Assembly: GCA_036877525.1 (NCBI GenBank)
Contig: JAZGTH010000019.1
Span: 1,338,001-1,402,000 of the forward strand
Direction: 5' to 3'
Length of the DNA stretch: 64,000 nt
Source: Chromobotia macracanthus
Lineage: Eukaryota > Chordata > Actinopteri > Cypriniformes > Botiidae
Made by a program: the position numbers and the translations under genes. A model generated the notes under the pieces. The model saw nothing but the letters and a program-made list of their open reading frames with translations, was not told the origin of the DNA and searched no databases. Shown in pieces: positions 22,691 through 36,840 of the stretch. The stretch's first letter is position 1; the number at the start of each line of letters is the position of its first letter.

Positions 22691-23930
22691 AAGGAACTTG
22701 CACACTCTTCTAAAGCCCTGTTAGTTAAACCACATTTGAAAGGTTCAATAGACTTAAATATTGTAAAGGGGTATTGTGGACTTTGTAAGCTTTGATATTA
22801 TTGTGTATTATAAAAATATTTTTATGGAATGGGAATTATTTGTAAAACTGGCAATAATCTGTATTTCACAAAGTGCTGGACATCAAATTAATTAAATAAA
22901 GAAAAAAAGCCTGTAAGTCATGAAGTGTTTCAAAGGACACCAGAAAACTTATTGGATACACTTTCAGCCATTGGTTTCCACTTTCAGGGCATATGAAAAC
23001 CAACAGAATTAGTAGATACTGTAACCTAGAGTATCATGTACAAACTACATACAGACACTAGGGGTCACTAAAAGTATAAGAAAGCAGGAAAATGTGTGAC
23101 GCAAGAATACTCAATAAATTGTGTGCATTTTGAACAAGATTGCTGTTGTATACCTTTAGATCTTTTCCAAATTTAAACATTGTGTTTATCGGTCCAATCT
23201 TCTTAATTTGCATTCAAACATTATGTTAAATATATTTTCTTTTTTTCTGAAACAGTAGTGAAGTTCCATTTCAAATATTGTATACAATAGTAGAAAGTGA
23301 TCTTACAAATGAAGTTATCTAATTTTATACTGTTACTTTAGAAGAAAACATTTTGAACGCTGAAGACATTAAAATTGTGAACTTTTTTGAGGGATTTTGT
23401 GAATGAGGTTTAATAGATGAAAACAAAAATCAATGCAAAGCAATAATCAAGGAACATTCTAATTCTGATAAATTCGGATTTTTGGTCCCCTTGACAACCT
23501 TCTATTTGGGCCCCGTCTGATCACATGTAACACAAGTTTTATCTTTTTAAATCATTGTAATTAATAACTATTTTATTACTAGTAAACAAACGGTATTGCA
23601 TATTGTTTTTATTAAATGTGCAATTATACATTTAAAAGAAATACCTACAAAAACATCATTGTCTGTCTCTCTCTCACACACACAAACACATACAGGAATG
23701 TTGTAATCGATCATAAATCATGTGGTGGGAATTTTACTTTTTGGAGACACATTTGTAACCAAATCTGACAAAACCTTCTTTTGGTGTAGTTCTTAACTGA
23801 AAAAAATTATTCAACATAATGTATATAAAAGCTCTTTTGAGTTATTATGGCTAGTCTACAATGATTATAATTTGCATTGTATGTGGATCTTGTGTGGGGG
23901 CTAAGAAAATGGAGAACAGATCTACAAGTA

Positions 23931-23957
23931 TGTGTGTGTGTGTGTGTGTGTGTGTGT
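23931..23957 (+). repeat. (TG)n microsatellite
   Basis: A perfect TG dinucleotide tract. Confidence 0.9.
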
Positions 23958-24138
23958 TTTGTAGATGGACTTAGGTTGTATATTCATTTATTACTGTTTA
24001 TTTCCTCATGCCAAAGGTAGTCACTGACAGGATTAACACTACTAACTGGGTGGCAGTTAGCACTAGTGAAAAGGCCCACCAGCAGCCCTGCCTTCAAGAG
24101 AAGAACCAACAGCAAGAGAGGCAGCGGCTCCCTCTGTG

Positions 24139-24560
24139 TGCATGGCCATGTAGCTCGCCAATAAGGCTCTCTGATCTAGCCCTGAATGAATCCAGTCTGT
24201 GCCACTGACTGCCACATCAGAGCTTAAGTGCTGGCCGGAGTGGATGAGCTAATCGTTTCTCTTGGAGGTGTTGGGATAGCAGAGGAGAGAGAGTGAGTGA
24301 ATTAGAGAGAGAGAAAGAGAATGGGTGTGGAGAGAGGAGACCACCCACCCTGCAGATTCAGGATTCGTGAGGCCCAGACGCGTAACTCCATTCTATGACC
24401 CTCTGTGCCGCCCGGAGCTCCAAGCCGGACCCTTCACAATTGTGCTGCCGCCCCAATGTCCCCAACCCCCACCCCTTTGCATCCCTCAGGCTAACACAGG
24501 GAGAAAGGAGAAGGGGTGGTGGTAAACAGCCTGTCCCTATCATTCTCACTCTCCTTCACA
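24139..24560. promoter_or_regulatory. Candidate regulatory block with a perfect GLI site
   Basis: A GC-richer, non-repetitive block, apart from a GA tract near 24287-24323, carries GACCACCCA at 24339-24347, a perfect GLI consensus, plus homeodomain-like GAGCTAATCG near 24246. It lies 30 kb upstream of HHIP, a Hedgehog target gene. Function is inferred. Confidence 0.3.
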
Positions 24561-27500
24561 GTACAATGGAAGGGAATGCAGTGGCTGAAGCACTTTTAGG
24601 GTGGCCAAATGCTGCAAAAGCTGATGAAACATCTGTGGAGGCACATAGCCTAGGGGAGGAATGCTATTCTGTTGTGCACCAAACTGGCAACTCGTTTTTG
24701 AACCATTTTGCATTTGTTTTTACTTTCTTTGGCATATGTGAGCATACTGTACAACTGAATTTTACAAGGGTGCAAAAGATGTGATTTTATGTGTTTTGTT
24801 GTTCAGGGGCAGATTCCTACATATGTTTTCCACACCCTTATAAATTCATACATACTACAAGCTGTTACAGAAATGATTGTAATGATTTTGTGGAAGTTAT
24901 AAACTAGAAAGACTGAAGTAAACATTCTTAGAGAGAGAAAAACAGGCAAAACGGCCAAAGAATGTATAATAATCAACTTTATACCATTTCAGACTGGAAT
25001 TAATGTCTTATGTTTAGACTGAGGCAATGACTCATAAATGTTGATACTGAACCCATGTGGTTTGTCTCAAAGAGCTTTTTGGAGATTAAAAATATTCCCA
25101 TAATAATCATATTCTCATAAAGTTATAAATTAATTGTTTACTTTCCATGGAGCCTTATTACTTAGTATTAACACACCCACTAGGAAAGCACATGAACATT
25201 GCCCAGTCTGAGATGTGTAATAATAAACGACTACAGCAGTTGTCTAGTCATCCAGCAATTGACTAGTTGATTAGTGATGTAAAATAATGATGTAATGGAA
25301 GGTGCAGGAAGGGAAGGTGCAGTGTAGTGGTTGCAGGTTTGTAGTGCGGATGGGAATACATTTCTAATCAATGATTTATCATTTAACACTTCCTGTTTAG
25401 TCTAATATTCTGTACTGTAATTGAATATCCTATATAATCTTTAATGTCAGGCATCCTAGAAGTTATGCTAACTAGTGGACTGACTAGTGGACTTTGGCCA
25501 AGCACTCCAGTTTCACTAACTTTATAGATTTAAGACACGTTATTTGTAAATTATTGGGTTAACATCTTAAAACAACAGCAACACAATTAGTTTTAGGGCC
25601 ATATTTTAAAAATATCCTCATCATTTGTTAGTATCTATGACTGGTCAAATCAACTTAAAATAAATTCTGTAATATGACATTCATGAACGATTCATCAAAA
25701 GGCAACAGGTGCCAGATTATAAAGTGTAAAAGTACATGTAAACAGACAGTTTGTTCAAAATGTTTGCTAAATGTTAATAAACAGGAATAATAGTACCAGT
25801 GTGCTGATCTATCCAAACATTATAGACTATCGTTTCCATGCCTGAGTGATATTTTCAACCCCTAACTCCAAAGCTAACCCTCACACAAACATTTTACATT
25901 GTTAGATAAGGTAAAACATGAAAGTAAAACATGATGTCTTTCATTAGCGAGGACCACCTGAAACCATCAAGGACCACCAAGTCGGTTTTTGATGTGTTTT
26001 ATTACATGTGTGATAACATTTGTATCACATAAACATCACTGTATAATGCTGTATAATACAAGCTCAGCTTGGTAATAGCTGAAGTTTGAACTTACAAGAC
26101 TTCTAAATCCAAAAGGTCAAGAACTGTGAGCATTCAAACTTCTCGCCCTCTGTCTCTTTTTTTCAAAAGGCACTCTTTTATCCTCACTTTCTATGAAAGC
26201 TTTTGGGCTGCGTTTGACAGACACACTCTGCAGTGCCTTGTATAAATCATTGTACACATTGTTTCATGTGCTTTTATTTATATACAATGCTGTGTGAATC
26301 TCCCACACAAGCGAAACTACAAAACAGACATTTAGTTTTTTGCAGGTATATCGCTGGAAAACATAAACCATATGCTTTGTAGCTGCTATTTTGTTTGCTA
26401 ATGATGCTTTGTGGTTAAAGATTGGAATGACTGTAATCAACTTGTGTGATCTTACTCATCCTTACCAGAAAAATCATGGTGTGACCATTTATATAATTGT
26501 CACATGTTGTTTGTTCAGCACTTTCAAGTTTCAAGAGGTGGTTATGAAGAATGTCCAAGCAGGAATATGAAACACTTTTTCTTAAAGACCACACAAAACA
26601 CATTCTGTTTACAATTAATGCTTACACAAAAACACCAAATAAAAGTCACAATAGAAAACAATCTCCAGAGAGGCCAAAGGACAGACCAAAAGATCAGGCG
26701 AAGGATAAATGCATATGGAAGTTTGAAGGTAAGCACTTCTTGTTTTGAACTACCCATATGTTTTTATTTTTCCCCCTGTACTTACACTGGAGATGTCTTT
26801 AGTACCTGCACTGCCTAATTACATACATTAGGTTGCCTATATTTAGATTTATTATAACTGACAGTATAGAATAAACTATCGTTTTCAAAGAATAATAGCT
26901 TGCAATATCTGTTACTGAATAAGCGAGGCAGTTTACTGAGACCACCATGATTTTTGTCTGTAATTTCTATTTTTGAAGGACTTAACCTGGTCTGCTTCCA
27001 AAGTGTCAATGGGTCACCGTCGCATATGTTAATATACAGGGCTCTCTAGATCAATGACAGACAAAGAGAGTTCTGTGTAGTGCTTGGTAAAACATCCTGT
27101 TTAATGGCAAGATTGAAGAGCATGACAGCTGTGAACCTGAACTTTTGAGTTTCCTTGTATAGATTCTGCATTATAATGCATTATATTGACTGCACTATGA
27201 ATAACAATTGGTGTTTTCATACCTAGTGCTTTTTAAAACATATTGAGACCAAAAAAATGAACTGGTGAAAAATGATCCAGTTCTCCTTATATTCACAGTC
27301 TCTGGCCTTGAAAGTGGGCTCCCATTTCAAAATCCACTTTAAGTTAATGCAGTCTTACTTTTACACTTCTTTGGTTGTTTTTTTTCTAAATATTATTGTA
27401 ATATAATATTAATTAATCCAAAGATGACTATTATGTTTGAGTGAAATCAGGACTTTAAAAGTAAACACTTTAATTTTATTGGCATTCTTAAGATGAAACA

Positions 27501-28781
27501 CGATTAAGACTTTTAAAGTACAAATAAAATCAAAATTATTTCTAGGAAAAGCATCAATTGTTTACACAGATGCAGTGGTACATTCGATGCAGTGATATTT
27601 ATGTGTCTGTGTGACTTAATTGTTCAAATACTTGTTCAAAAGGGTATGTGGTACCCTTTCTTTTTAAAAAACAGAAGTTGGAAATTAGACATTACTGTGC
27701 TTTACTGTGATGTGGAGCTTTAACCCCTACAGATATTAATATTATGATTGGTGGTTGATCAGTATGTTTTGCCATGACACATTCTTAAACTTTTGCTTTT
27801 TGACCTAACAATATTTACTTACTACTTTGCTGTAATGTATTACTCTAAAAGACACCTGGACAGGATCTCTATTAGAACTATGAGCTACCTCACTGTATGT
27901 GTAACTGGCAGCCAGTATCACTGCTAAACACTGACGGTAAGTTTATTCATTAAGAATGGAAGTCCAAAAGAGTTCTTTGGTCTCAAGGGGAGTCCACCTG
28001 CTGAAAAACACGCACAGACTGAGGTCCACAGGAGGTACGCAGATGTTTTTCAATGTGAGGTTGGTCTTGGACTTGCATATGGCACTAATGCTGAAACTTG
28101 ACATCATTTCCAGTTTGAAATATGTGTGGTCAGAGGAAGGAGACAGCTCGATATGTCAAAAACAAGTATTTGAAACCCCTGCTGATTCTGCAAAAAACCA
28201 AGCTAATAAGCTAAATGTGTTCTTGTATACAATTGTATGTGTGGTAATGAGCTACGGTTTTGATTCTGTATGTGTCTTTGTATTTTCAGTCACTGTTGTT
28301 TGCTGTACATATTGCAAACTATGTCTATCTCCTACAGTTTTTGTAGTTTTTAAGTCACTCCTTAGAACTTATTTCAAGTTATGCCAGGACATATAACTAT
28401 TTTAATGTAGAAGATTTTCTATAGATCTATAGAAGTCTATAGATCTCTAGAATTCTGTTTTTGTGTATTTAGTCCAATCAATGTTAAGTATTTTGTTCTG
28501 TAGTTTTTCAAGTTCAGTTTACACAGTCATGTCTGAAGTGGAAACAGTGTGGATGGGTATGCCACTTGTGCCTAGTGTATGGGCTGGTGGAAGGACCAGA
28601 TCACCTAATTTATTTTGTCCTTTTAAATTTTCAGTTTCATAAGAATTTTGTTCTTCTGAAACTAGAACATAACAATTTATCTTAGAATTTATTCTGTAGT
28701 TTTATTTATTCTGTAGATTTTTCAAATTTATAACCTAGCCTTATAAATTATTTATGTAGAATGTACATTACCTGTGAATAA

Positions 28782-28950
28782 TTTTTGGTAACACTTTACA
28801 ATAAGGCTGTAAATGTTAACATTAAAAAACAATGAACAATATTTTACAGCACAAATCTTATTATCTGTGTTTCTTCACATTAAAAGTTGTATAAATTAAA
28901 CTAGTTTATGCAATAGAAATGAACATGAACTAACAATAAACATTTAAACA
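28782..28950. repeat. Relic of a common fish DNA-transposon family
   Basis: It begins TTTTTGGTAACACTTTACA, the typical terminus of a dispersed fish element, and continues with degenerate GTTAACATTA / AATGAACA / GAACATGAACTAAC motifs seen in that family. Confidence 0.55.
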
Positions 28951-29889
28951 CCATGATCCCTAATTTAATAAATAATATTAATGCATAAAACCCTATTGTC
29001 TATTTATATGTAAAATTATTTGATTATTTATTAGATTATTTATTGTCCTGCCTTTTTATAAATGAGTCTGATTGAGATAATGTCAAATAACTGTAAGTAC
29101 TGTAAACAGGTTTTCAAGCACCACTAGTACATGCTCAGTTCCTTGAGCCCTTTGATCTCTAAGATAAGTGCCATACCTAATCAGGTTAAAGCACTGCATG
29201 CCACAGAGGAAGGAAATTCCAGTCATAATGGCAACATATCTGTTCCGCTCTTATGTGTCACATTCCTTGGACTAATTAGGAGTAAATATCTGACCCAAAG
29301 ACCGTCCATATTAGCCCCCACCAGTGTGGTCCATCTGTTTCACTCACTTAGCTTTTTCCGCTCCTAATTTGCAACACAGATGACACAAAACATAAGGAAG
29401 CTCTCCGTGTTTTGCTCTCTCTATACCTCCTCTCTTTATCCTTCACTTTTTCTTACTTTTATCCTAACTCTGAAGATATTATCAAACACAGCCTCACTTG
29501 CTTTGTCTTTGGGACTTTTATTTTGGTGGGTTCTTAAGAAATGCCTATGCATAGTTATTTATATCACAACAGCTGGTGGTGAAAATAGACTGAAATTTAA
29601 ATCTGTATTTGCTGAGCATCCATTTTTCTTTAAAGATCATTTAATAAAATGGTTGATCCAGTTCATGAAACTAAATGCTTGGGTCTATATACATACTAAA
29701 TACATAAGGTCTAAATGCTTTGTTCACAAATTGGCCTAAGCTGCTTTATAAGTTGACTAACTTAAATTTTGGTCTGTTCGTCACACAAACCCTATCATAT
29801 GGCATCAGAAGACCTGGAATATATAGACACATCTATTTCACTTTTTTAAACATGCATGCATTTGTTTACAGTACTACCAGTACTGTATA

Positions 29890-29960
29890 ATAATTAAGGT
29901 TTGGAACAACATAAGGGGGTAAGAAGGTGAGACAAAATTGTTATTTTTTGGGAAACAGCA
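29890..29960. repeat. Fragment of fish inverted-repeat element
   Basis: GGTTTGGAACAACATAAGGG followed by TTGTTATTTTTTGGG resembles one terminus of the element at 34995-36101. Confidence 0.5.
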
Positions 29961-31233
29961 CAATCCCAGAATACAAAACCAGCAAAACATCCCAGATAAT
30001 TTTTAATTCAATCATTGTGTGAATTTTTCCAAAATTAGTATGTTTCTGTGCTGCTATTAAAAAAATTAATTTTGGTCCAGAGGCTGAATTTAATTTGAGT
30101 TAAAATTATAGTATTTCTTAAAAAAGAAGAATTATTATGTCATTATTACACATAAATAACAGCTGTATGTGGCTGAGATTGTCAAATATCCACAGTCATG
30201 GAAAGTGATGACGTAACATACAGTAAAAATGCCAAGAACAGTAGAATGCATAGTGGTATTTCTGGTTAACACTCCCGTACACTGTACATCCTATCTTCCA
30301 AACGTTCAGCTCACATTGTGATACAATATGGTGGTATGTAGTGTCAAACTTTGAAACTTTACTGTACAATCCATTGTTTATGGTTAGATTCTAGTTGTGG
30401 TACATTCTGGTTTTGTTACTTTCTAGTCGCATTAAGATTAATCATGCAGTGCAAAAACTGTCTAATACAAAAAGACTGCATTTCCATGCAATTAAATTTG
30501 TTTAGATTTTGAAAGAGAGGCCACTACATTACAGAAGTCAATGATTCTGACTTGTATTTTGGTAGAAATCAATGATGTTTATCCACTTGGATGCTGCTCA
30601 ACAGCAACATTATTTGAGGCTTGGACTGCAACTCAAAGAGTGCAATTGAGCCACGGTGGGCAGTAAGGATGGAAGCAGGCAGGCTGAGGTAAACTGCAGT
30701 CACCGCATAATGATTTGTTACCCTGCATTTATGAAACAGTCATAATTTATGGGGCATTCGTAATACTACTGCAGTGGACTTAGGACAGCTGGCTGTGAAT
30801 GAGTGATGGGCAGTGATGGACCTGGTGAGAGCTGAATGTTACATCATGCAATATACCACTTCATGGGAAATCTTAAGAACCATGGTATGAAGTTCAATGT
30901 GTGCCATAAATTATACTAAGTTGGATGTTGTAGATACCTCTTTTACAGTATAATTTATGTTCAGTGAATAAAACAGAATGTAGACTTGTGTGACCTCAGT
31001 CAATGTTTGAGCCCCAAAAAGGGACGTTTTGAGCACCTCTTAAAATAACTGAAGAACATTTTATGTCATTGGCTCATACAGTCCTTAAGTATAATGGTGA
31101 CAATCCATTGTGAATTTACAGTAATTTCCGAATAAGTATCTTTGGCTGCAGCTTGGCCAGCCTTTTAAGTTGTATTTAGAGTGATATCTGATCTTTCTAG
31201 AGAAACATCAATATGTATATCAATATACACACA

Positions 31234-31236
<3 letters not shown>

Positions 31237-31293
<57 letters not shown>
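31237..31293. repeat. (TA)n microsatellite
   Basis: An uninterrupted TA tract of about 57 bp. Confidence 0.95.
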
Positions 31294-31297
<4 letters not shown>

Positions 31298-31659
31298 GTG
31301 TGTATGTATATTTCTTAAAGCCCAGTGTGGGTTTACATTATATGTAATTAATATGTAAAAAAACAATACAAACATTAAAATTATATAGAATACTTTTTTT
31401 GAAAGTACATAAATGATTTTTATATATCTGATATTAGCTCCAAACAGATATAGTAAAACAATTCATACATAATCTAGGCCTAATGTAATAATTTACCACA
31501 AAAGTACATGTCAACACCTATAAAGAGGATCCTCCCAAAACAGGGAGGAGAGGGATATATTTAATCTCATATACACAGCCTTCAGGTATACTAGTTTTAT
31601 TATTTTTAATTTGATTAAGTCTTATAATGTGCTCTAACATACAATAAAGCTAAAGTGCT

Positions 31660-32480
31660 GAAAAAGTGCATGACCCAGCTGACTGATGTTCTTACTGATG
31701 TCTTCATCACCTTTCTGACATTATTAGTTTCCCAGTAGATCCTCTGGCTTTAAAATTGCCACCCTCAATACCAAATAGCACAGGCAACATGACTAAATGA
31801 CTACTGCCCCATTGCATCCACCCCTGCCATAGTGAAGTGCCTCAAGCAGCAGGTCATGACCCACATCAAGACCTCCATCCCACCCACATTGGACCTCTTA
31901 TGAAGTTTGCTTACAAGCAAAACATTTCACTGTAGACACTATTCCGTTGGCCACACATTGGCCCATTTATGCAGTTAAAAGGCTTATGTTGGAATGCTGT
32001 TCTTTGACTTTAGTTCGGAATTCAACATTAACACACCAAGGACACTAACTAACAAAACAGAGATAGTTGGACTGCACACTGAAATTGGCAACAGGATCCT
32101 ACACTTCCTGACTAACAATCCTCAGGCAGTAGGGATATATGACCAGACCTCATCTAGAGTACAGGTGTCCCCCAGGGTTCTGTCCTTAGCCATCTATATT
32201 TCAAGCTGCCAGGGGCCTTGACTATCATATCACTAGGTTTAATGATATCATCACAGTGGCAGAGCTCATCAGTGACGATGAAATAGAGTACAAAGAGGAT
32301 GCACTTAGGGAGGAAATATGAACTCCTTTTAAGACAGGACAAAAGAGATAATTGTTGACTTTGGGGTATCTCATATGCCTCACTGCCCTCTACATGTCAG
32401 CAGAGCAGAGGTGACAACAGCCCACAGCTTCATGATTTCACCTCCAAGTTTTTGGGTGGTATTGGGATGATACTGCCAGT
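31660..32480 (+). mobile_element. Degenerate L2-like LINE reverse transcriptase fragment
   Basis: Translating across frameshifts and stops gives ordered reverse-transcriptase pieces: a PIAS(T)PAIVKCLKQQVM block, MLFFDFSSEFNINTP (the DFSSAFNT palm motif), ILHFLTNNPQAVGIYDQTSS, then remnants of VSPRVLS (from the PQGCVLSP motif) and a FHLQVFGW / KFLG-like block. The order matches fish L2/CR1-clade LINEs. The FADD motif, 5' end and endonuclease are not seen. It is an inactive relic. Confidence 0.75.
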
Positions 32481-32772
32481 ATTTTAAGATCAATAGTAAA
32501 GTTTCTCAACCACACCAGGCAAAATATCATTAATTTTGAAAAATTATGTAATGTACGATGCCTTTAAAGGCATTGGTCTGTTGTCATTACAATCTGGATA
32601 AAAATAAGAAAAATAAGTAAAAGGTAAAATAGTACGAAAGTAAAATAGTTCAAGGTCCATTCACAGTTCGTAACTGCATGGAAAAAAGAAATTTGAAGAT
32701 TCTCCATTGTTTTATGAATAAATACTTAGATTCATTTGTTACTATTGTGCCTATTTTCTTTTATTGTTATGC

Positions 32773-32830
32773 TTAAAGGAATGTTCTGGGTTCATGCTCT
32801 ATTGACAGCCATCCATTTTTCCATTACCAT
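32773..32830 (+). repeat. Dispersed fish repeat terminus, copy 1
   Basis: It begins TTAAAGGAATGTTCTGGG and shares 22 identical bases, in inverted orientation, with the end of the block at 34511-34587. Confidence 0.6.
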
Positions 32831-32860
32831 GGAAAAATCTCAAAATAAATATTTCTCCCT

Positions 32861-32950
32861 TTGTGTTTCATAGGAAAATGCAACTCATATAAGTTTGGAA
32901 CAACATGAGGGTAAGTGATGACAGACTTTTTTTAGTGAACTCTCTCTTTT
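32861..32950. repeat. Fragment of fish inverted-repeat element
   Basis: GTTTGGAACAACATGAGGGT, then AAGTGATGACAGA and AGTGAACTCTC, form a degenerate copy of the terminus also seen near 36040-36100. Confidence 0.6.
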
Positions 32951-34510
32951 AGAAATGTTGTTTTTTCAGGTATTTCCTATAAGCACATTAACTAAAGCAC
33001 ACTGCATTAAAAAATAGTTATATAAATTATATAATTAATAATTAAGAACAACACTAAATGAATAAACGTCATTTCTCCTTTAGTTGTCTCAATGTAAAAC
33101 TAAGAAGTAAATCTGGCAATATTACAAGCTGTGCTTACAGGAATCAATGGGTTTGGAATGTAAACTGAACACTCCTAAACAGACTTTTAGAACTGATTAT
33201 CATTCTAATAGCATGAAGTGTTGCAAACACAGGAAACTGCCCGGCGGTACAGAGTGAGGCAAGTGATGTGAGGAAACGTGAAGAAGCAGAGCTGGGGGCA
33301 TTGATCTGTGACTGCAGATAGCAGAGGGGCCGTGAGGGGTCAAGCAGCCTGCCAGCCAGATGACACCCCCTGCATTCATCAAACACACACAAACCTGCCC
33401 ACAGCAGACACGGGTCAATGGCTGGAGCACATCTACCCATTATGAGGTCGTTTGTTTGACTGACACACCCAGCCAGTGTGTCAGTTAGTTAGTGTGTGCA
33501 AGAGTGATTGTGTGTGAGAGGTGTGCATGGAGACAAGGTGTTTGTGGTTGTCAGTGGTGTGTATATGAGCATGATATGTGGCCTAGTGTATTAACGTAAT
33601 GTGAGAGAAAAAGCGTTGTGCACATTCACCTAGTACAGGTTTGGTTTTATTAGATTTTTGTCCAAATCCTGTGAAATATAATGTATAAATGTATAGAAAC
33701 TGACTTTAGAGAACATTTAAAGTGGTCATCACTATATAATATACTTACAAATCAGCCAAATCCTGTTCTGCTTTAAATCTACCGTAATACTGTCAACAAG
33801 TTTGTTTGCTGATTAAGTTTAAGGGTAGGATATCATCATCTTAGGATGAAGACTATTGCCTACAAGAGGTGCTCACTAATATAGTTTCAAAGTTTGTGTG
33901 TGTACGCTGGTGTGTGTGAAACATGGTGCTCCACAGGGAGATAAGCATCTCAGGTGGTCTGGTGTGAGTTGAAACACAAACATCCCCAATGTCAGTGGCA
34001 TACCTGTGAAGCACAGGCCTTTGACCGGCAGTCTCCATGTTCAGAGGAAACTCTATACTTCACACCCTGTGCTTGCAGCTGGACCTGTACTCCCATAGGA
34101 ACCAAGTCTGTCTTTACACACTCTCTTACACTTTAATGTTTGTGTTTCTTTAACATGAACAATGTTATTACCACTACAACCTTCCCAGAACTCCCTTTTT
34201 TGGTGTTAGGTTGTGCAAGATAGATGGATGAATTCGACAAACTTTGCCGTATTGTGTTCCCTAACCCAATCTGTTTTTTTCCCTGACCTCACCCCCCACA
34301 GAGGCATTTTCTAAAGACTTTTCTGTTTAGCTGCTTGCCATCACCAGGCAATGATAAACCAGATGCTGAAATGAGGGAGACAGCTTGTGTTTTCTTTCAC
34401 ACACTTAAACACACACATTAACATTTGTATTTGCAGTTTACTGAAAATAAAGTTACTATCTTGTTACTTTAGTTACTATCTTGCTTATTTTCCCTTTTCT
34501 TGTGTTTAAA

Positions 34511-34587
34511 GGAAGGTTTAAAATCCAAATTATGCCACAAATTTTGTCAAACGAGCTGAACATATTGAACCCAGAACATTCCTTTAA
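34511..34587 (-). repeat. Dispersed fish repeat terminus, copy 2 (inverted)
   Basis: Its reverse complement begins TTAAAGGAATGTTCTGGG and runs into a TTTGTGGCATAAT segment typical of one fish repeat family. With 32773-32830 it forms an inverted pair 1.7 kb apart, possibly the ends of one old element. Confidence 0.6.
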
Positions 34588-34994
34588 CACACTGACAGAC
34601 ATTAAACCAGCTGCTGAAGATGGGTAAACATTAATCTGGCATGTGAATGGGATGGGTGGCAACAGCCATACTGAAAGCCTGATGTGTTCATAAATTCCAC
34701 ATGTGGGAGACTCTCTTAAGGGCATACAGATCTTATGGGAGCATATACATGGGAGGAATGAAAGCTAGAAGTGGATGCTGACATACATCATCATAAGGTG
34801 AGTCCAAATGAGTGCTGTTGGTCACACTGAAACATATTCAACAGCACCAGCAAAGAATGATTTAATTACAGATAAGGTGAGGCAGTACGGAGGTGCTGAA
34901 AGCTGAATACAGTACAGATACACATTCTACCTGCAAGGATGACAAGGAAAAACGCAGGACGAGAATGAAATGAGCAAGAATAAGAGATGATAAT

Positions 34995-36101
34995 AAAGGG
35001 ATCAATCAGAAAATTCTGTCATCATTTACTCCTTCTCATGTCATTCCAAATCCATTTTCTTTTTTTACCCAGTAGAAAACAAAAGGTGTCCTACTATGCT
35101 TTAATTATCTTGGATATGTTTTTGAGGTGCACTGCAACAGATGTTCATGTTTTGTTTTTCACTGCATTTTTTTCACATATTTTTTAATTAAAAAACTGCT
35201 GCTTCAATTCTCATTAAAACAGGCTTTTGAATTCCTGGTTATATGGAGCCCTTCCTTCAGAATTACTCAATTGTCTCAGATTGTCTTAGATTGTCTCAGC
35301 TGTAGTTCCTTTCACCTGTTTACTGTAGTCCTTAAAAAGCAACTTCAGTTAAAGAGAATATCTCCCTTTGCAGTGAACTTTGAGTGCTGTAACTCTTTGA
35401 GTGCAGATATTGTTTATGCTCAAACAGCAACATTAAACACTAACCATTAAAAAAGTGAAAATGCAAAACCCTTAACCCAGAACCCTTAAAAAATATCCTG
35501 GCCACTTCTGACAAAAAGATCTATAACGTTCCATACAGTGAATGTGATAAAATTACTTGTTCAATGAAGGGTAGCTTTAATAAAGGAAGAGACTGAAATT
35601 CAAGGCATTAATGCATAATTTCCCATCCAATAATCAACCACTATTAATGGATCATTGTGAGAATCAAACTTAATTCCACTTTCATTCATGCTGGTTTTGT
35701 GAACCCGGTTGATCAATTTAGACAATTGTGTTTACAAACCAAGAAAAATTCTTTCATAAACTCATATGAACTCAACAAGAAAAACGAGGGCAGATGTTTA
35801 GATTTTCTTGTGACTCCTGAACTAACAATCAATCTGTTCCTCACACAAAGGATGTGCATGTGTTGTATGGACCACTTTTATATACATATGGTGTTTTTTT
35901 CTAATTTTGGAGTTCGACAGAACCAGTCCACATTTTCCATATGAGAAAGGAAATATGAAAAAAAAATTGAAATATATGAAAAAGTGGCTATAATATTCTT
36001 ATCTTGGGAGAATTAAAGTCACAAGTACAGATTTGAAACAAAATGAAAGTGAGCAAATGATGTCAGAACTTTCATTTTCTGGTGAACTGTTCCTTTAAGG
36101 G
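34995..36101. mobile_element. Non-autonomous inverted-repeat element or facing repeat pair
   Basis: The left end reads AAATTCTGTCATCATTTACT then TCATGTCATTCCAAA. The right end, read on the minus strand, gives CCCTTAAAGGAACAGTTCAC and then TTCTGACATCATTTGCTCAC. The two are recognisable inverted copies about 1.1 kb apart with no transposase reading frame between them. This may be a single MITE-like element or two solo copies facing each other. Confidence 0.6.
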
Positions 36102-36791
36102 CATCAGATGAAACAGCAATCATTGCACTTTGTAACCTGTCCAGACCTTGTTCAGACATCATTAGGACACATACTTTCCCTTTTCAGCATCCAATCTTTG
36201 TGTTTAGAAAACATACACTGAGAAATATACAGCAGTTGCTTTTCATTTGTTTACCCAGTAACCAAGACACATTCACATTTCTGACAGAGAGGACTGAAGA
36301 AGAACCACCCAGCCAGCAAATGAAAGGACGCTGAGGACGTTTCATAAATGATGACCTCAGCAGCCTTTCTGACATTCAGTTTTCAGGTATGAGACCTTCA
36401 CTTTTGTACTTCAAAGGAAAGAAAAACATTTAAATGTTTTAATGTAGCAGCAAGCTAAAAGCATGGTGTCAACTATGTTATGAGGTTGTTAGGATTCCAT
36501 GATGCAAGGCCAAACCTAAAACAACTTTCAGGTTGTTCCTCAGAAATACACATGAGTTTTTCCCTTATATTTAGAAGTTGGGACTGGCCAAGCTCAGTAT
36601 TCCATGTGATTATATCATTGTTTAGAAGCATCCAGTTTGTTCTCAATTATAACTTAGCACAAAAATAATGACATGTTATTTTAATAAAGTAGAACCTTGT
36701 GCAGTTCTGGTATGTACCCACAGCCCTGACACTAGTACATTTGGGGCCACATATGGAGCAGTACCAAATCATTGCTGTGAATAATAAAGGA

Positions 36792-36796
<5 letters not shown>

Positions 36797-36837
<41 letters not shown>
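36797..36837. repeat. (TA)n microsatellite
   Basis: A perfect TA tract of about 40 bp. Confidence 0.95.

Positions 36838-36840
<3 letters not shown>

Noticed and set aside
24395..24784. 129-codon plus-strand frame and its antisense partner
   Set aside because: Pro/Arg-rich translation from a GC-rich block, with no homology or splice context. The block is better explained as regulatory DNA.
27956..28396. 146-codon plus-strand open frame
   Set aside because: No recognisable domain, no promoter or splice context, and Val/Cys-rich low-complexity in the second half. The length is compatible with chance in a 64-kb window.
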